DNA from: Sporocytophaga myxococcoides DSM 11118
Lineage (GTDB): Bacteria; Bacteroidota; Bacteroidia; Cytophagales; Cytophagaceae
DNA: 64,000 nucleotides
NCBI RefSeq assembly: GCF_000426725.1
Contig: NZ_AUFX01000012.1
Span: 62,001 to 126,000, forward strand
Direction of reading: 5' to 3'
The translations under genes and the position numbers were made by a program. The notes under the pieces are model-generated. The model did not search any database. It had not been told where the DNA came from and saw nothing but the letters and a program-made list of their open reading frames with translations. How positions within the stretch are numbered: position 1 is the first letter of the stretch; every line of letters begins with the position of its first letter. This document shows positions 17,201 through 25,830 of the stretch, piece by piece.

Positions 17201-17419
17201 TCATACATTCAAATTTCCAAATTTATCTTTCATTATTTTGTCTATTTCTACAACGCTATATACCAGAGAAGGATTAGATTCTTTTCTTAGCTAGACATGT
17301 GGAATATCCTGAAATGAATGCAAGAAATAACCGGCATCAAGACCAAGTTTAAAAGCTTCATGTGCATAAACCATATATCCATTTAATCCATTCACTATGG
17401 TTCTTAATACAGTTCCCTT
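17201..17419 (-). pseudogene. Gene remnant with an in-frame TAG
   Basis: The minus strand from 17419 to the TGA at 17201-17203 reads as a protein-like 73-codon frame (pieces: KGTVLRTIVNGLNGYMVYAH, KLGLDAGYFLHSF, SLVYSVVEIDKIMKDKFGNL) interrupted once by TAG at 17291-17293, exactly where a single change from TGG (Trp) would restore it. Upstream, a different frame continues protein-like (PFLTILKG), suggesting an additional frameshift near 17415. There is no start codon of its own. I do not recognise the family; a decayed gene is the simplest reading. Confidence 0.5.
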
Positions 17420-17556
17420 TCAAAATTGTTAAAAAGGGCTGCTTTTTGACTTTTCTTAATGGTAAAATTTTTATGGAAAGTAAACCGCAACAAAGACCAA
17501 TGTTGATAAGCAAAATGATCTGATAGTAGAGGATCGTTGTTTGAATAGAAATTTAT

Positions 17557-17586
17557 AATAAGGTACTAAAGTCCCTTATTTTTTAT
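17557..17586 (+). terminator. Terminator-like hairpin just upstream of the DUF4157 gene
   Basis: AATAAGG (17557-17563) pairs with CCTTATT (17574-17580), followed by TTTTATC. It lies 50 bp before the GTG start, although the carbonic anhydrase already has its own terminator, so it could act as an attenuator or end a short unannotated transcript. Confidence 0.45.
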
Positions 17587-17635
17587 CTATATTTATTTAT
17601 AATATGCTGGCGGACACTCTTTAAACTATCCTACT

Positions 17636-19204
17636 GTGAATACTTATTCTGAAAAAACAAATCATAATAAAAGTCATTCATCAAACAATAAAGTTTCTCA
17701 AAAGGAAACCGGAATTATATCTACAACTCCCTTTGTAGATAACCGATCTGTGGCTATTGCACAAAGGAAAAGGCAAGAGGTGGCGGATAATAGTCCACAA
17801 GCAAGGCAAGCTATGCAATTACAAGTTATGGCTGATAATTATTCTGCTCAACAATACAAGCCAATCCAGAAGAAAGAAAATAAAACCGGTTTGCCTGATA
17901 ATCTTAAATCAGGCATTGAAAACCTTTCCGGCTATTCAATGGATGATGTCAAGGTACATCGTAATTCAGATCAACCGGCTCAATTAAATGCTCTGGCTTA
18001 TGCGCAAGGAAATGACATTCACCTGGGAGCGGGCCAGGAGAAGCATTTACCCCATGAGGCCTGGCATGTCGTGCAACAGAAACAAGGAAGAGTTCAGCCG
18101 ACCATGCAGATGAAAGGCAACGTTGATATCAATGATGATGAGGGGTTGGAGAAGGAAGCGGATGTTATGGGTGCCAATGCTTTATCTGCAGGCCGAGGAG
18201 ATGAAACATCGATCAAAAGAGGAGATATAAAAACCAGTCAGAAATCCATTCAAAGAAAAAGATCAAAAGATGATGACACTACAAAGGAGGACTTTAAGAA
18301 AAACTACCGGGGAAATGAGAAAAAGGATGGAGATACCGTTGATGTTGCAGAAGCCAATTATCAAAAAAGTCTTACATCCGGAAGGGATAAAATGAATGAA
18401 GCTGTAAAATGGTTTACAAATGCTTCTGATAAGAAAGCACGGATTGAAACATATGGAGGGACTTATCAAAGTGTTCTTGATGCGGGATACAAGGTATTCT
18501 GGTTTTTCCCGGATGAAGAATCTGTTACTATTTGCATGACACGTGGCACCATACGTAAAGGAAATAATGATGACAGTGGTAGTGATATTGAATATGATAG
18601 TGAGGGAGACAATGAAAATGGCAATGATAGTGAAAATGAGAGTGAAAACAATAAAGGAGAAATCGTAATTCTTGAGAGCCGGGAAGTCAGTGGTTATGCT
18701 CATTCAGATGTGTTTGAAGAAGATCAGGATTATTTGTATGCCAATACTTACAATGTTAAAACCGGAGAATTCCATGCCAGCATAAATTTCAGAGATCTGG
18801 ATACAAAGCTTGCAAATAAAGAAAATTTGCCTGCGGCATTAAGTAATTCGGAAATCATCTGGTTTATGCAATCTCACGCTAAAGAGGTATATCGATTGAA
18901 ATATCCGGAAGCTGGTGAGCTCTGTGCAGTTACATCCATAAGCAGGGAAGAAATCGGAAACACACAAACACTGGATACCATATTCATGGCTGACGAAAAC
19001 AGAGTTGCATTTGTGGGTAATACCGTAACACTTAATGAACCTACGGACGAAGCCATTGCAATACTTGGTACGCCTAACGGCAACTCATCATTGTGGATGC
19101 TTATACAACATGAGAAATCAGGAGAAGTTGATATTGAATCTGTAGAGTTTGAGAGCGATCATATTAAAATCAATTATATGAGGGATAATGTGCAGAATGA
19201 TTAA
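17636..19204 (+). CDS. DUF4157-domain protein with unknown C-terminal domain
   Basis: A 522-residue protein starting at GTG; the frame has a stop at 17600 and no other start before residue 60. DUF4157 spans about 85-182, with a zincin-like HEAWH (140-144) and a conserved EKEADVMG (172-179). This domain is common in cargo of extracellular contractile injection systems and in polymorphic toxins. A Gln-rich N-terminal part precedes it; a highly acidic Asp/Ser/Glu/Asn stretch (about 305-345) separates two C-terminal portions that I do not recognise. No signal peptide. No injection-system, immunity or VgrG gene is adjacent. Confidence 0.85.
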   Translation: MNTYSEKTNHNKSHSSNNKVSQKETGIISTTPFVDNRSVAIAQRKRQEVADNSPQARQAMQLQVMADNYSAQQYKPIQKKENKTGLPDNLKSGIENLSGYSMDDVKVHRNSDQPAQLNALAYAQGNDIHLGAGQEKHLPHEAWHVVQQKQGRVQPTMQMKGNVDINDDEGLEKEADVMGANALSAGRGDETSIKRGDIKTSQKSIQRKRSKDDDTTKEDFKKNYRGNEKKDGDTVDVAEANYQKSLTSGRDKMNEAVKWFTNASDKKARIETYGGTYQSVLDAGYKVFWFFPDEESVTICMTRGTIRKGNNDDSGSDIEYDSEGDNENGNDSENESENNKGEIVILESREVSGYAHSDVFEEDQDYLYANTYNVKTGEFHASINFRDLDTKLANKENLPAALSNSEIIWFMQSHAKEVYRLKYPEAGELCAVTSISREEIGNTQTLDTIFMADENRVAFVGNTVTLNEPTDEAIAILGTPNGNSSLWMLIQHEKSGEVDIESVEFESDHIKINYMRDNVQND

Positions 19205-19279
19205 AAAATATCCTCATATAGGGGAATGCCGACTGACTTTATTTCGTTGTTAATGGACATCAGGTATTTGTATTCCTAT

Positions 19280-20089
19280 TTAATACTTCTCAATATTATC
19301 AACATTAGGAATTGATTTATATAAAAGCCTTTCGAATGCCTGAGGTCCTATTTTCATTGGTCCTCTGTATGGATACATGAAAGCAATAATAAGAAACAGA
19401 ACAAAACTTATCATCGCACATTGCAAAAGGGTTAATACAACATGTATGCGCATGGGTTTAATGATAAAGAAAAAGCCACTAAAGATTGAAATGAAGATAC
19501 AGCAGAATATTACAATCCACATAGGTTCGGGAACGACGTCCTGACTGGATTTAAGCAATCTGTGCCGTCTTAGTTCAGAAGCTTTGATCAGAGTTTCAAG
19601 TAATATTTTTCTGATTTCTGCTTCCTCCTGGTTCTTCGTTTTTAACTTCAATACATATAACTGAAATTCATTTAAAATTTTGCTTACAGTAGTACCATCA
19701 CCGCCATTCTCCATTTCCGGCCATGATACATCAATAGTAGTCTTTATAATTTGCTTTACATAGTTTTTGGTTTTAACACAATCCTGATATTCCAGACCTC
19801 TGGTGTTTCTATAAATATTTAAATAATTAGACATTTCTATCGTAATGTTTTCCTTTTCATCCTGATAGTTTTTCCACGTTTCAACTAAAACCATTGCTAA
19901 TAGAAATCCAAGAACGGCCCCGTTAATGGTAAAGAAAGGAACAATAAATCTTGAAGTATTTAATTGCTTTTCTATCGAATGAAAGAACTTATGTACAATA
20001 AGTAAACCACTGATTGAAAGTATTGAGATTGAGAAAAAGATCAGTGCAAATAATATGAAGGGATTTAAGCCTGCCAGATAAAATGTCAT
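19280..20089 (-). CDS. DUF4239 (bestrophin-like) membrane protein
   Basis: A 269-residue integral membrane protein with two N-terminal helices (about 10-32 and 48-67), a soluble middle part containing NYLNIYRNTRGL, and two C-terminal helices (about 190-212 and 217-240). This arrangement fits DUF4239, a family with a bestrophin-like domain; ion channel activity is possible but unproven here. It converges with the DUF4157 gene and lies 57 bp downstream of the histidine kinase gene on the same strand. Confidence 0.78.
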   Translation of the reverse strand: MTFYLAGLNPFILFALIFFSISILSISGLLIVHKFFHSIEKQLNTSRFIVPFFTINGAVLGFLLAMVLVETWKNYQDEKENITIEMSNYLNIYRNTRGLEYQDCVKTKNYVKQIIKTTIDVSWPEMENGGDGTTVSKILNEFQLYVLKLKTKNQEEAEIRKILLETLIKASELRRHRLLKSSQDVVPEPMWIVIFCCIFISIFSGFFFIIKPMRIHVVLTLLQCAMISFVLFLIIAFMYPYRGPMKIGPQAFERLLYKSIPNVDNIEKY

Positions 20090-20146
20090 AATTTAATTTG
20101 TGCGGAAGTTGTTGGTTATAGCTTAATAAGAGTTAAAGTAAAATTT

Positions 20147-22261
20147 TCATGGGCATTTAAAGTATACATTGAAAGTAGAGCCTTTGCCTACTTCGCTTTC
20201 AACTTCTATTTTACCTCCCGCATCATCTATAATTCTTTTAATTATATATAATCCTATTCCGGTTCCCTCTGTTTCTGTATTAAATCTTTTAAACATTTTA
20301 AATAGCTTAGCCTGCTTTAGATTTATTCCAATGCCATTATCAGATACAGATAGAATAGCATAATTATCTTTTTTATAGCACTTAATCCAAATCAAAGGTC
20401 TTCTCTGTGATCGGTATTTTATAGCGTTGCTTAACAAATTCATTACAATGCTTCTGATATCTTTCTTAGAAAACTCTATGGAGGGACAGTCGTCTAAGTT
20501 TAACCTTATTTCCGCATTACTTTTTTTAATTTGATCAAAGAGCTGTATTTGGACATCTTCAATTATCTCACTTAAGTTCTGAGGAGCAATATCATCTTTT
20601 TCCATTCTTTGCACCTTAGAAATTTCAGTTAGATCCAAGATAGTATTTTTTAATTTGGCAATGGATGTTTTGATCATCTCAATCAGCGCAATAATTTCCT
20701 TGTTACCGAAGGAGGACGCTGAAGTGACATCGTCAAGTATGGTTGTCAATCCTTCAATATTTGCTATAGGTGCTTTTAAATCATGTGATGCCGTATAGAT
20801 AAAATTATCAAGGTCTGTGTTTATTTTTAAAAGGGTATCATTTTTTTCATTCAGATCTTTTGTGCGATCTTCCACTTTTTTTTCAAGTTCCAGATTTAGT
20901 TTATGCAGCAGATCTTCTGTCGCCATTAATTCTTCTGTAGTCTGTTGAAGCTCAATATTTGACTTGTTTAATTTGGCAAGATTTGTTTTTTGATCTGTTA
21001 TATCATATGATACACCTAAGTATCCTTTAAAGTTTTTATCGACATCATAAAACGGACGTCCGGAACTTAAAATCCATCTCCATTGTCCATCATATCTTTT
21101 CATCCTGATTTCAATTTCGAAGTTAAGTTTATGCTTTGATGCATATTCATAAGCATTCGTTAACCGTTCGAAATCTTCTTTGGGAATGGAGGTTGACCAA
21201 TCTTTTTTGAGCTCATCTTCCAGGCAAGTTCCGGAGAATTTAAGCCATGTCTTGTTATAATATTCAGGAATTCCTTCGCTATCGGTTCTCCAGATCAAAG
21301 CGGGGAAATCTTCTAAGATGGTTAGGTAAAAATCTCTGGATTGTTTTAATCTTTCTTCTGTTTGTTTTTTTTCAAGAAAAGTTCCTAACTGAATAGCAAG
21401 TGATGTTACTACTCGTGTAAAAATAATATCCTCTTCTTTGGATTCATTAAAGTAAAACATAAGGGATGCAAAAACTTCTCCTTCATGTGTAATTATAGGG
21501 ACTCCTAATACACTCTTAAGTCCTACCTGTCGGGCAATTTCTTTTCTTTTAAATTCACTTTTCAAGGATGTTATATCAGGACTCCATACCGTTTTATTAA
21601 GAAAGACACTCCCTGTCATTCCTTCTCCAACCCTAAATGTAGACTGCCTGCTGACTTCAAAAAATGGCATAAATTTTTCTTCACTCATATACCATACAGG
21701 AGCATATTCAATCACGTGTTTTACTCTGTTCAAAACCCATGCTTCTCCGCAATTCCATCCTGCTTCCTGACAAATAAACTTTATAGTTAAACTTAATGCA
21801 TTATTGAAATTATCAGCCTTGCTTATTGCAGCGGATATAGTCTGGAGGATTTCCATTTCCTTTAATACTTTATGTTTTTTAGAAATGTCCCTGATTATTC
21901 CTGCAAAAAAATATTTTTCTCCTTCCTTCCAGGCTGATAGAGAAAGCTCGATAGGAAACTCTATTTGTTTTTTATTTATAGCTGTTATTTCAAAAGTCTT
22001 TCCAATTAGTTTTGGTTGCCCGCTTGAGATAAATCTTTTTATTCCCGTTAAATGAGCTTTACGATGTTTTTCGGGCATAAGAATAGTTAGACTCTCCCCG
22101 ATGATTTCCTCTTCCTGGTATCCGAATAATTCAATAGCCTTCTTGTTACAGTATAGTATAGTCGAGTTCTCATCTGCTACAAAGATGGAATCTGTCGCAG
22201 ATTCAGCGATTGCTCTAAAACTATTTTCAGACAATTTAATCCGAGGCTCCTTGTTTTTCAT
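20147..22261 (-). CDS. Soluble PAS-GAF-PAS sensor histidine kinase
   Basis: A 704-residue kinase with no membrane segment. PAS 1 is about 10-130, GAF about 140-295, PAS 2 about 310-430, then a coiled coil (430-475). The dimerisation box TASHDLKAP has the phospho-acceptor His493; N box NLLSNAIKYRS, G1 SVSDNGIGI and G2 EGTGIGLYI complete the ATPase. The GAF/PAS sensors imply a cytoplasmic ligand or redox/light cue. No response regulator is adjacent, so it is an orphan. Its catalytic half closely resembles the kinase at 34903-36588. Confidence 0.93.
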   Translation of the reverse strand: MKNKEPRIKLSENSFRAIAESATDSIFVADENSTILYCNKKAIELFGYQEEEIIGESLTILMPEKHRKAHLTGIKRFISSGQPKLIGKTFEITAINKKQIEFPIELSLSAWKEGEKYFFAGIIRDISKKHKVLKEMEILQTISAAISKADNFNNALSLTIKFICQEAGWNCGEAWVLNRVKHVIEYAPVWYMSEEKFMPFFEVSRQSTFRVGEGMTGSVFLNKTVWSPDITSLKSEFKRKEIARQVGLKSVLGVPIITHEGEVFASLMFYFNESKEEDIIFTRVVTSLAIQLGTFLEKKQTEERLKQSRDFYLTILEDFPALIWRTDSEGIPEYYNKTWLKFSGTCLEDELKKDWSTSIPKEDFERLTNAYEYASKHKLNFEIEIRMKRYDGQWRWILSSGRPFYDVDKNFKGYLGVSYDITDQKTNLAKLNKSNIELQQTTEELMATEDLLHKLNLELEKKVEDRTKDLNEKNDTLLKINTDLDNFIYTASHDLKAPIANIEGLTTILDDVTSASSFGNKEIIALIEMIKTSIAKLKNTILDLTEISKVQRMEKDDIAPQNLSEIIEDVQIQLFDQIKKSNAEIRLNLDDCPSIEFSKKDIRSIVMNLLSNAIKYRSQRRPLIWIKCYKKDNYAILSVSDNGIGINLKQAKLFKMFKRFNTETEGTGIGLYIIKRIIDDAGGKIEVESEVGKGSTFNVYFKCP

Positions 22262-22702
22262 GCGGTTCTATAGAAATGCCACTGATAAATTATTTTCGAT
22301 ATTATATAAAACAATTTTTCTTTTTTTTAATCATTCCGAAAATGTATGGCTAGGTATATGTTTATTCTATTAAAATAGAAAAGTTAAATCAATTGTTTTG
22401 AGCGTTGCTAAGGCGTTGTAACATATTGTGGTAGCAATACAAACAAAATGGATTGAATGTGATCTGATTTTATAAATGATGATTATGTTATAGGTAGGTG
22501 TTAGACTGCAAGCAAATTAATGATTTAAGTTAATCCTTTATCTTTGTTTAAGGGTTGAAATAGTATAAAGATTAAGGTTGGCAGGTCTCAATATAAAATT
22601 GTAATTACAAAAAGATAATTTTATACCTTTTTGATTCCTTTGGGGATTTTATCTGGGGCCATTTTACCCCAGATTTAGTATGTGTTTTCGTGTAAGTCCA
22701 AT
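22262..22702. other. 441-bp intergenic region with possible small transcript
   Basis: No coding potential. A plus-strand TATCTTTG (22539-22546) fits the -7 consensus, and the hairpin TCTGGGG/CCCCAGA (22652-22673) lies about 100 bp further on, so a short RNA is conceivable. The same hairpin may instead end the minus-strand monooxygenase transcript. Confidence 0.35.
22652..22673. terminator. Hairpin after the LLM-class oxidoreductase gene
   Basis: TCTGGGG (22652-22658) pairs perfectly with CCCCAGA (22667-22673). It lies 30 bp past the stop of the minus-strand gene at 22703. Poor T tract on either side. Confidence 0.5.
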
Positions 22703-23734
22703 CTATTTCTTTAGCGCTTCCCGCACTTTAGGTGCTATTTTTGTACCGAAAATTTCTATCGATTTCATAAGTGATGTGTGCGAAGGCCCACCAACATCCA
22801 TGTGTGCAGAGAACCGAGTGAGACCAAAGAGTTCGTGAGCCTCCAGGATTTTATCGATTGCTTCGGTGGCATCACCAATGATGAGGTGACCATTCTGCCC
22901 CCGGCCATAATCGAATTGACTGCGTGTAAATGGCTGCCAGCCTCGCGTGCGACCAATTCGGTTCATCTGGTCCGAATAGACAGGGTAGTATTCATCGGCT
23001 ATTTTTTTACTATCATCTCCAAAGAAACAATGCATATGCACGCCAACTTTAAATTTGGCCATATCATGATTATAGTGCTGATATACATCTTGATAATACT
23101 GGAATAATGGTTGAAACTGTGCAGGGTTGCCTCCGATGATTGCAAAGATTACAGGCAAGCCGGCCTTACCTGCTCTTAGAACTGATTCTGGTGTTCCACC
23201 CACTGCTACCCATATCTTAAGCTCATTATCTACCGCACGTGGTAAAACTTCCTGGTTATTTAATGCAGCTCTGTATTTTCCTTTCCAGGTGATAGGATTC
23301 TGTTTGTTTATATTCACCAGTAGATCAAGCTTTTCTTCAAACAAGCCATTATAGTCTTTGAGATCATATCCATAAATGGGAAAGGATTCGATAAAGCTTC
23401 CTCTTCCTGCAGTGATTTCTGCACGCCCATTGCTTATCTGATCGATGGTAGCAAAGCTTTGATAGATCCTCACCGGATCGGAAGAGCTGAGTACTGTCAC
23501 TGCACTGCCTAATTTAATATGCTTGGTAACGGTGGCTGCTGCAGCTAATACAATTTCAGGTACAGATACCGCATAATCAGGACGGTGATGTTCCCCAATG
23601 CCAAAGAAGTCCAGGCCAACCTCATCCATCAATTTTATCTCCTCGATCAGTTCACGCAAGCGCTCACCTGAGGGTAGCGGTTGCTCATTCTGATCATAAT
23701 GATTGTCTCCAAACATTCCTATACCAAGTTCCAT
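22703..23734 (-). CDS. LLM-class flavin-dependent oxidoreductase
   Basis: A 343-residue luciferase-like monooxygenase. MELGIGMFGDNHYD, FGIGEHHRPDY, KLGSAVTVLSSSDPVRIYQ, RAEITAGRGSF and VPEIVLAAAATVT are family landmarks for the TIM barrel and FMN site. Members oxidise many small molecules with FMNH2 supplied by a reductase; substrate unknown and no reductase is nearby. It lies 134 bp downstream of the sulfatase on the same strand, with no obvious pathway link. Confidence 0.9.
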   Translation of the reverse strand: MELGIGMFGDNHYDQNEQPLPSGERLRELIEEIKLMDEVGLDFFGIGEHHRPDYAVSVPEIVLAAAATVTKHIKLGSAVTVLSSSDPVRIYQSFATIDQISNGRAEITAGRGSFIESFPIYGYDLKDYNGLFEEKLDLLVNINKQNPITWKGKYRAALNNQEVLPRAVDNELKIWVAVGGTPESVLRAGKAGLPVIFAIIGGNPAQFQPLFQYYQDVYQHYNHDMAKFKVGVHMHCFFGDDSKKIADEYYPVYSDQMNRIGRTRGWQPFTRSQFDYGRGQNGHLIIGDATEAIDKILEAHELFGLTRFSAHMDVGGPSHTSLMKSIEIFGTKIAPKVREALKK

Positions 23735-23868
23735 ATGTAGTAATTCTCTTTTTGTAAAGATAGGAAAAGAACGACTTAGTGGTAGTACATGTTTGGAACT
23801 TACTTGTATATTTTATTAGTTAGAGGAGCAGTTTTCCTTGATTTCCAATGTTTAACTTAGGAGTAGGT

Positions 23869-25470
23869 TTAAGGTTTAAATTCAATCAATTCACTTGTTT
23901 TCCAGCCCAACCTATGTGAAATCACATACAGTGTTTCTCCTTTTTTTAATTGAAATGGCTTAGTATAGATTTTCCATTGATCCGATGGTTTTGTTTTATA
24001 ACCTATAGAAGCTCCTTTTGTACTGGTTGTCAGAGTAACTTTATTTTTCACCAAATTTATCTGTGGCTTTTCTGCCTGCGGTTGTTGCAAGTTAGGCCAA
24101 AAAGTTTTAGCAATATCAGATTCGGAAGTAAAACCAAGATCTCCTGTTTCCCTGATCCATAGATCAAGAGCACCTCTTAATTCAATAAGTTTGGCTTGAT
24201 GTTCAGCACTGCCAGCTATATTATTTATTTCGTAAGGATCATTCTTTGTATCATATAATTCTTCTGGTGGCTTGGTCTTTCTCATAAGCGCCGCTTGAAC
24301 CGGGTTCAGTTTTCCCAAACTATCTAATCTGTACAACTCTTTAACACCTTCTTGTGATTTTCTATAAGTAAGATTAAGGAACTGTGGTTTCTGAGGCTGG
24401 TAATTTCGTATGTATTTATACCTCCCGTCACTTGTGGCCCTTAGCAGGTCTATCGACTCATCAAATCTATCCGCAGAGAAGTACACATACTTTCTTTTAT
24501 TTGCTTCATTGTTTGCAAATATGTTTCTTCCATGGATATTAGGAGGAGTGGGAATATTATAAAAAGATAAAATGGTTGGTCCCAGATCCATTAGATAAAC
24601 CAGATCATTGTTTATGGTGCCTGCCTGGCGCTTATCAGGGAAACGTATTAAAAGAGGAACACTCACTCCTGAATTATGCAAACTCCTTTTACTGCGGGGA
24701 AGACCATTGCCATGATCTCCTGAAAGTATGATAATAGTATTCTTCAGTAATCCATTTTTTTCAAGTGTATCAAGGATTTTTCCGATAATGACATCACAGT
24801 ATTTTAAGTTATTATATTGAGTTGCCCAATCCAGTTTATTTGTCACTGTCTGTGGCAGATAGGGCGGGACAATTACTTTGGAAGTATCTACAGACAATGG
24901 AATATTTTGTCTTCCCCATCCCCAGATTTGAGATTCATGCGTTTCCCAGAAATTGATTTGCTTAAAGAAAGGCTTGTCTTTAGGGAAACTAAACCTGTCT
25001 GTTGAATCATTTGCAGGATATACATCCCAGGTTAAAGGCGATGCTGCAAACTGATAATCTGACTTTTTGCTTGAAACGGTATAAACTCCATTTTCTCTAA
25101 GTATATCCGGGAAACATCTAACATAGTCAGGGGGTACCACTTCATAGTTCGGAATATTGGGATATTTGTTTTGTGCCTGTATGCGCATGTTGTGCGATCC
25201 GATAGAAGTCGGATACATTCCTGTGATGATACTTGATCTGGTCGGTGCACATACAGGAACAGTTGTAAAGGCTTTCTTAAAAACTATGCCTTCTTTTGCT
25301 ATGCGATCGATATTGGGCGTGGAGATTGTCTTGTCTCCGTAAGCAGAGAATATAGGACTTAAATCTTCAAAGTCCAGCCATATGACATTCGTTGAAGTTT
25401 GTGAGAATGAAACATGTATTATATTTAGAAAAAGTATTTTGAACAGAATAGTTCTAATTGTGCTTTTCAT
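23869..25470 (-). CDS. Secreted Cys-type sulfatase
   Basis: A 533-residue secreted enzyme with a signal peptide (about 1-23). The core motif CAPTR (Cys74-Arg78) marks the cysteine that is converted to formylglycine; metal-binding residues are in DFEDLSP near the N-terminus and SGDHGNGLP in the centre. The closing part (about 460-533, GASIGYKTKPSDQWKIYTKP) looks like a small beta-sandwich appended to the catalytic domain. The substrate is probably a sulfated glycan or small sulfate ester. No sulfatase-maturating radical-SAM enzyme is in the window, so maturation depends on a gene elsewhere. Confidence 0.92.
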   Translation of the reverse strand: MKSTIRTILFKILFLNIIHVSFSQTSTNVIWLDFEDLSPIFSAYGDKTISTPNIDRIAKEGIVFKKAFTTVPVCAPTRSSIITGMYPTSIGSHNMRIQAQNKYPNIPNYEVVPPDYVRCFPDILRENGVYTVSSKKSDYQFAASPLTWDVYPANDSTDRFSFPKDKPFFKQINFWETHESQIWGWGRQNIPLSVDTSKVIVPPYLPQTVTNKLDWATQYNNLKYCDVIIGKILDTLEKNGLLKNTIIILSGDHGNGLPRSKRSLHNSGVSVPLLIRFPDKRQAGTINNDLVYLMDLGPTILSFYNIPTPPNIHGRNIFANNEANKRKYVYFSADRFDESIDLLRATSDGRYKYIRNYQPQKPQFLNLTYRKSQEGVKELYRLDSLGKLNPVQAALMRKTKPPEELYDTKNDPYEINNIAGSAEHQAKLIELRGALDLWIRETGDLGFTSESDIAKTFWPNLQQPQAEKPQINLVKNKVTLTTSTKGASIGYKTKPSDQWKIYTKPFQLKKGETLYVISHRLGWKTSELIEFKP

Positions 25471-25830
25471 TTGAGATAAAATTTTTTGTTCTTTGAAATT
25501 GGAAGATTAATTCAAGGTTTTATTGCATGCTATTGAGGTAAACTTCTCGTATATATGAAGATTGAGTTGCGATAAGCAAAGCATGAATGTTTACAGCCCT
25601 TCTATTAGGATTATCAAAACCAAAAGAACAAAAAAAATGACTTTGAATAAAGTTATTTAAAGAAATGCCGGAATGGATACCAGTATGGGCAGAGGCATTG
25701 TAATCTTTATATCTGTCAAAAGGAAGTTGCAATATTTTATACGGTAATTAAAGTACAGAAAAACAATGCCATAGGCCTTGTTCCAAAGAGAAATATTTTG
25801 TTATTTAGTTCAGTTTTTAAATGGATTTTT
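25471..25830. other. Divergent intergenic region, about 360 bp
   Basis: Spacer between the sulfatase (minus) and the LuxR-type kinase (plus). The minus strand has an open, somewhat protein-like frame of 70 codons (25520-25732, TTG start, pieces LPFDRYKDYN and AVNIHALLIATQ); without a family or ribosome site I treat it as uncertain, possibly a remnant. Confidence 0.35.

Noticed and set aside
18053-18067. HEAWH in the DUF4157 protein as proof of a protease
   Set aside because: The motif is zincin-like and recurrent in this domain, but the third zinc ligand and activity cannot be established by reading alone.
18263-18703. 146-codon open frame antisense to the DUF4157 gene
   Set aside because: It lies wholly opposite a well-supported gene; its Ile/Ser/Phe-rich translation reflects the acidic, low-complexity coding sequence on the other strand.
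25520-25732. 70-codon minus-strand frame upstream of the sulfatase
   Set aside because: Protein-like composition but only a TTG start, no ribosome site and no recognisable family; not listed as a gene.
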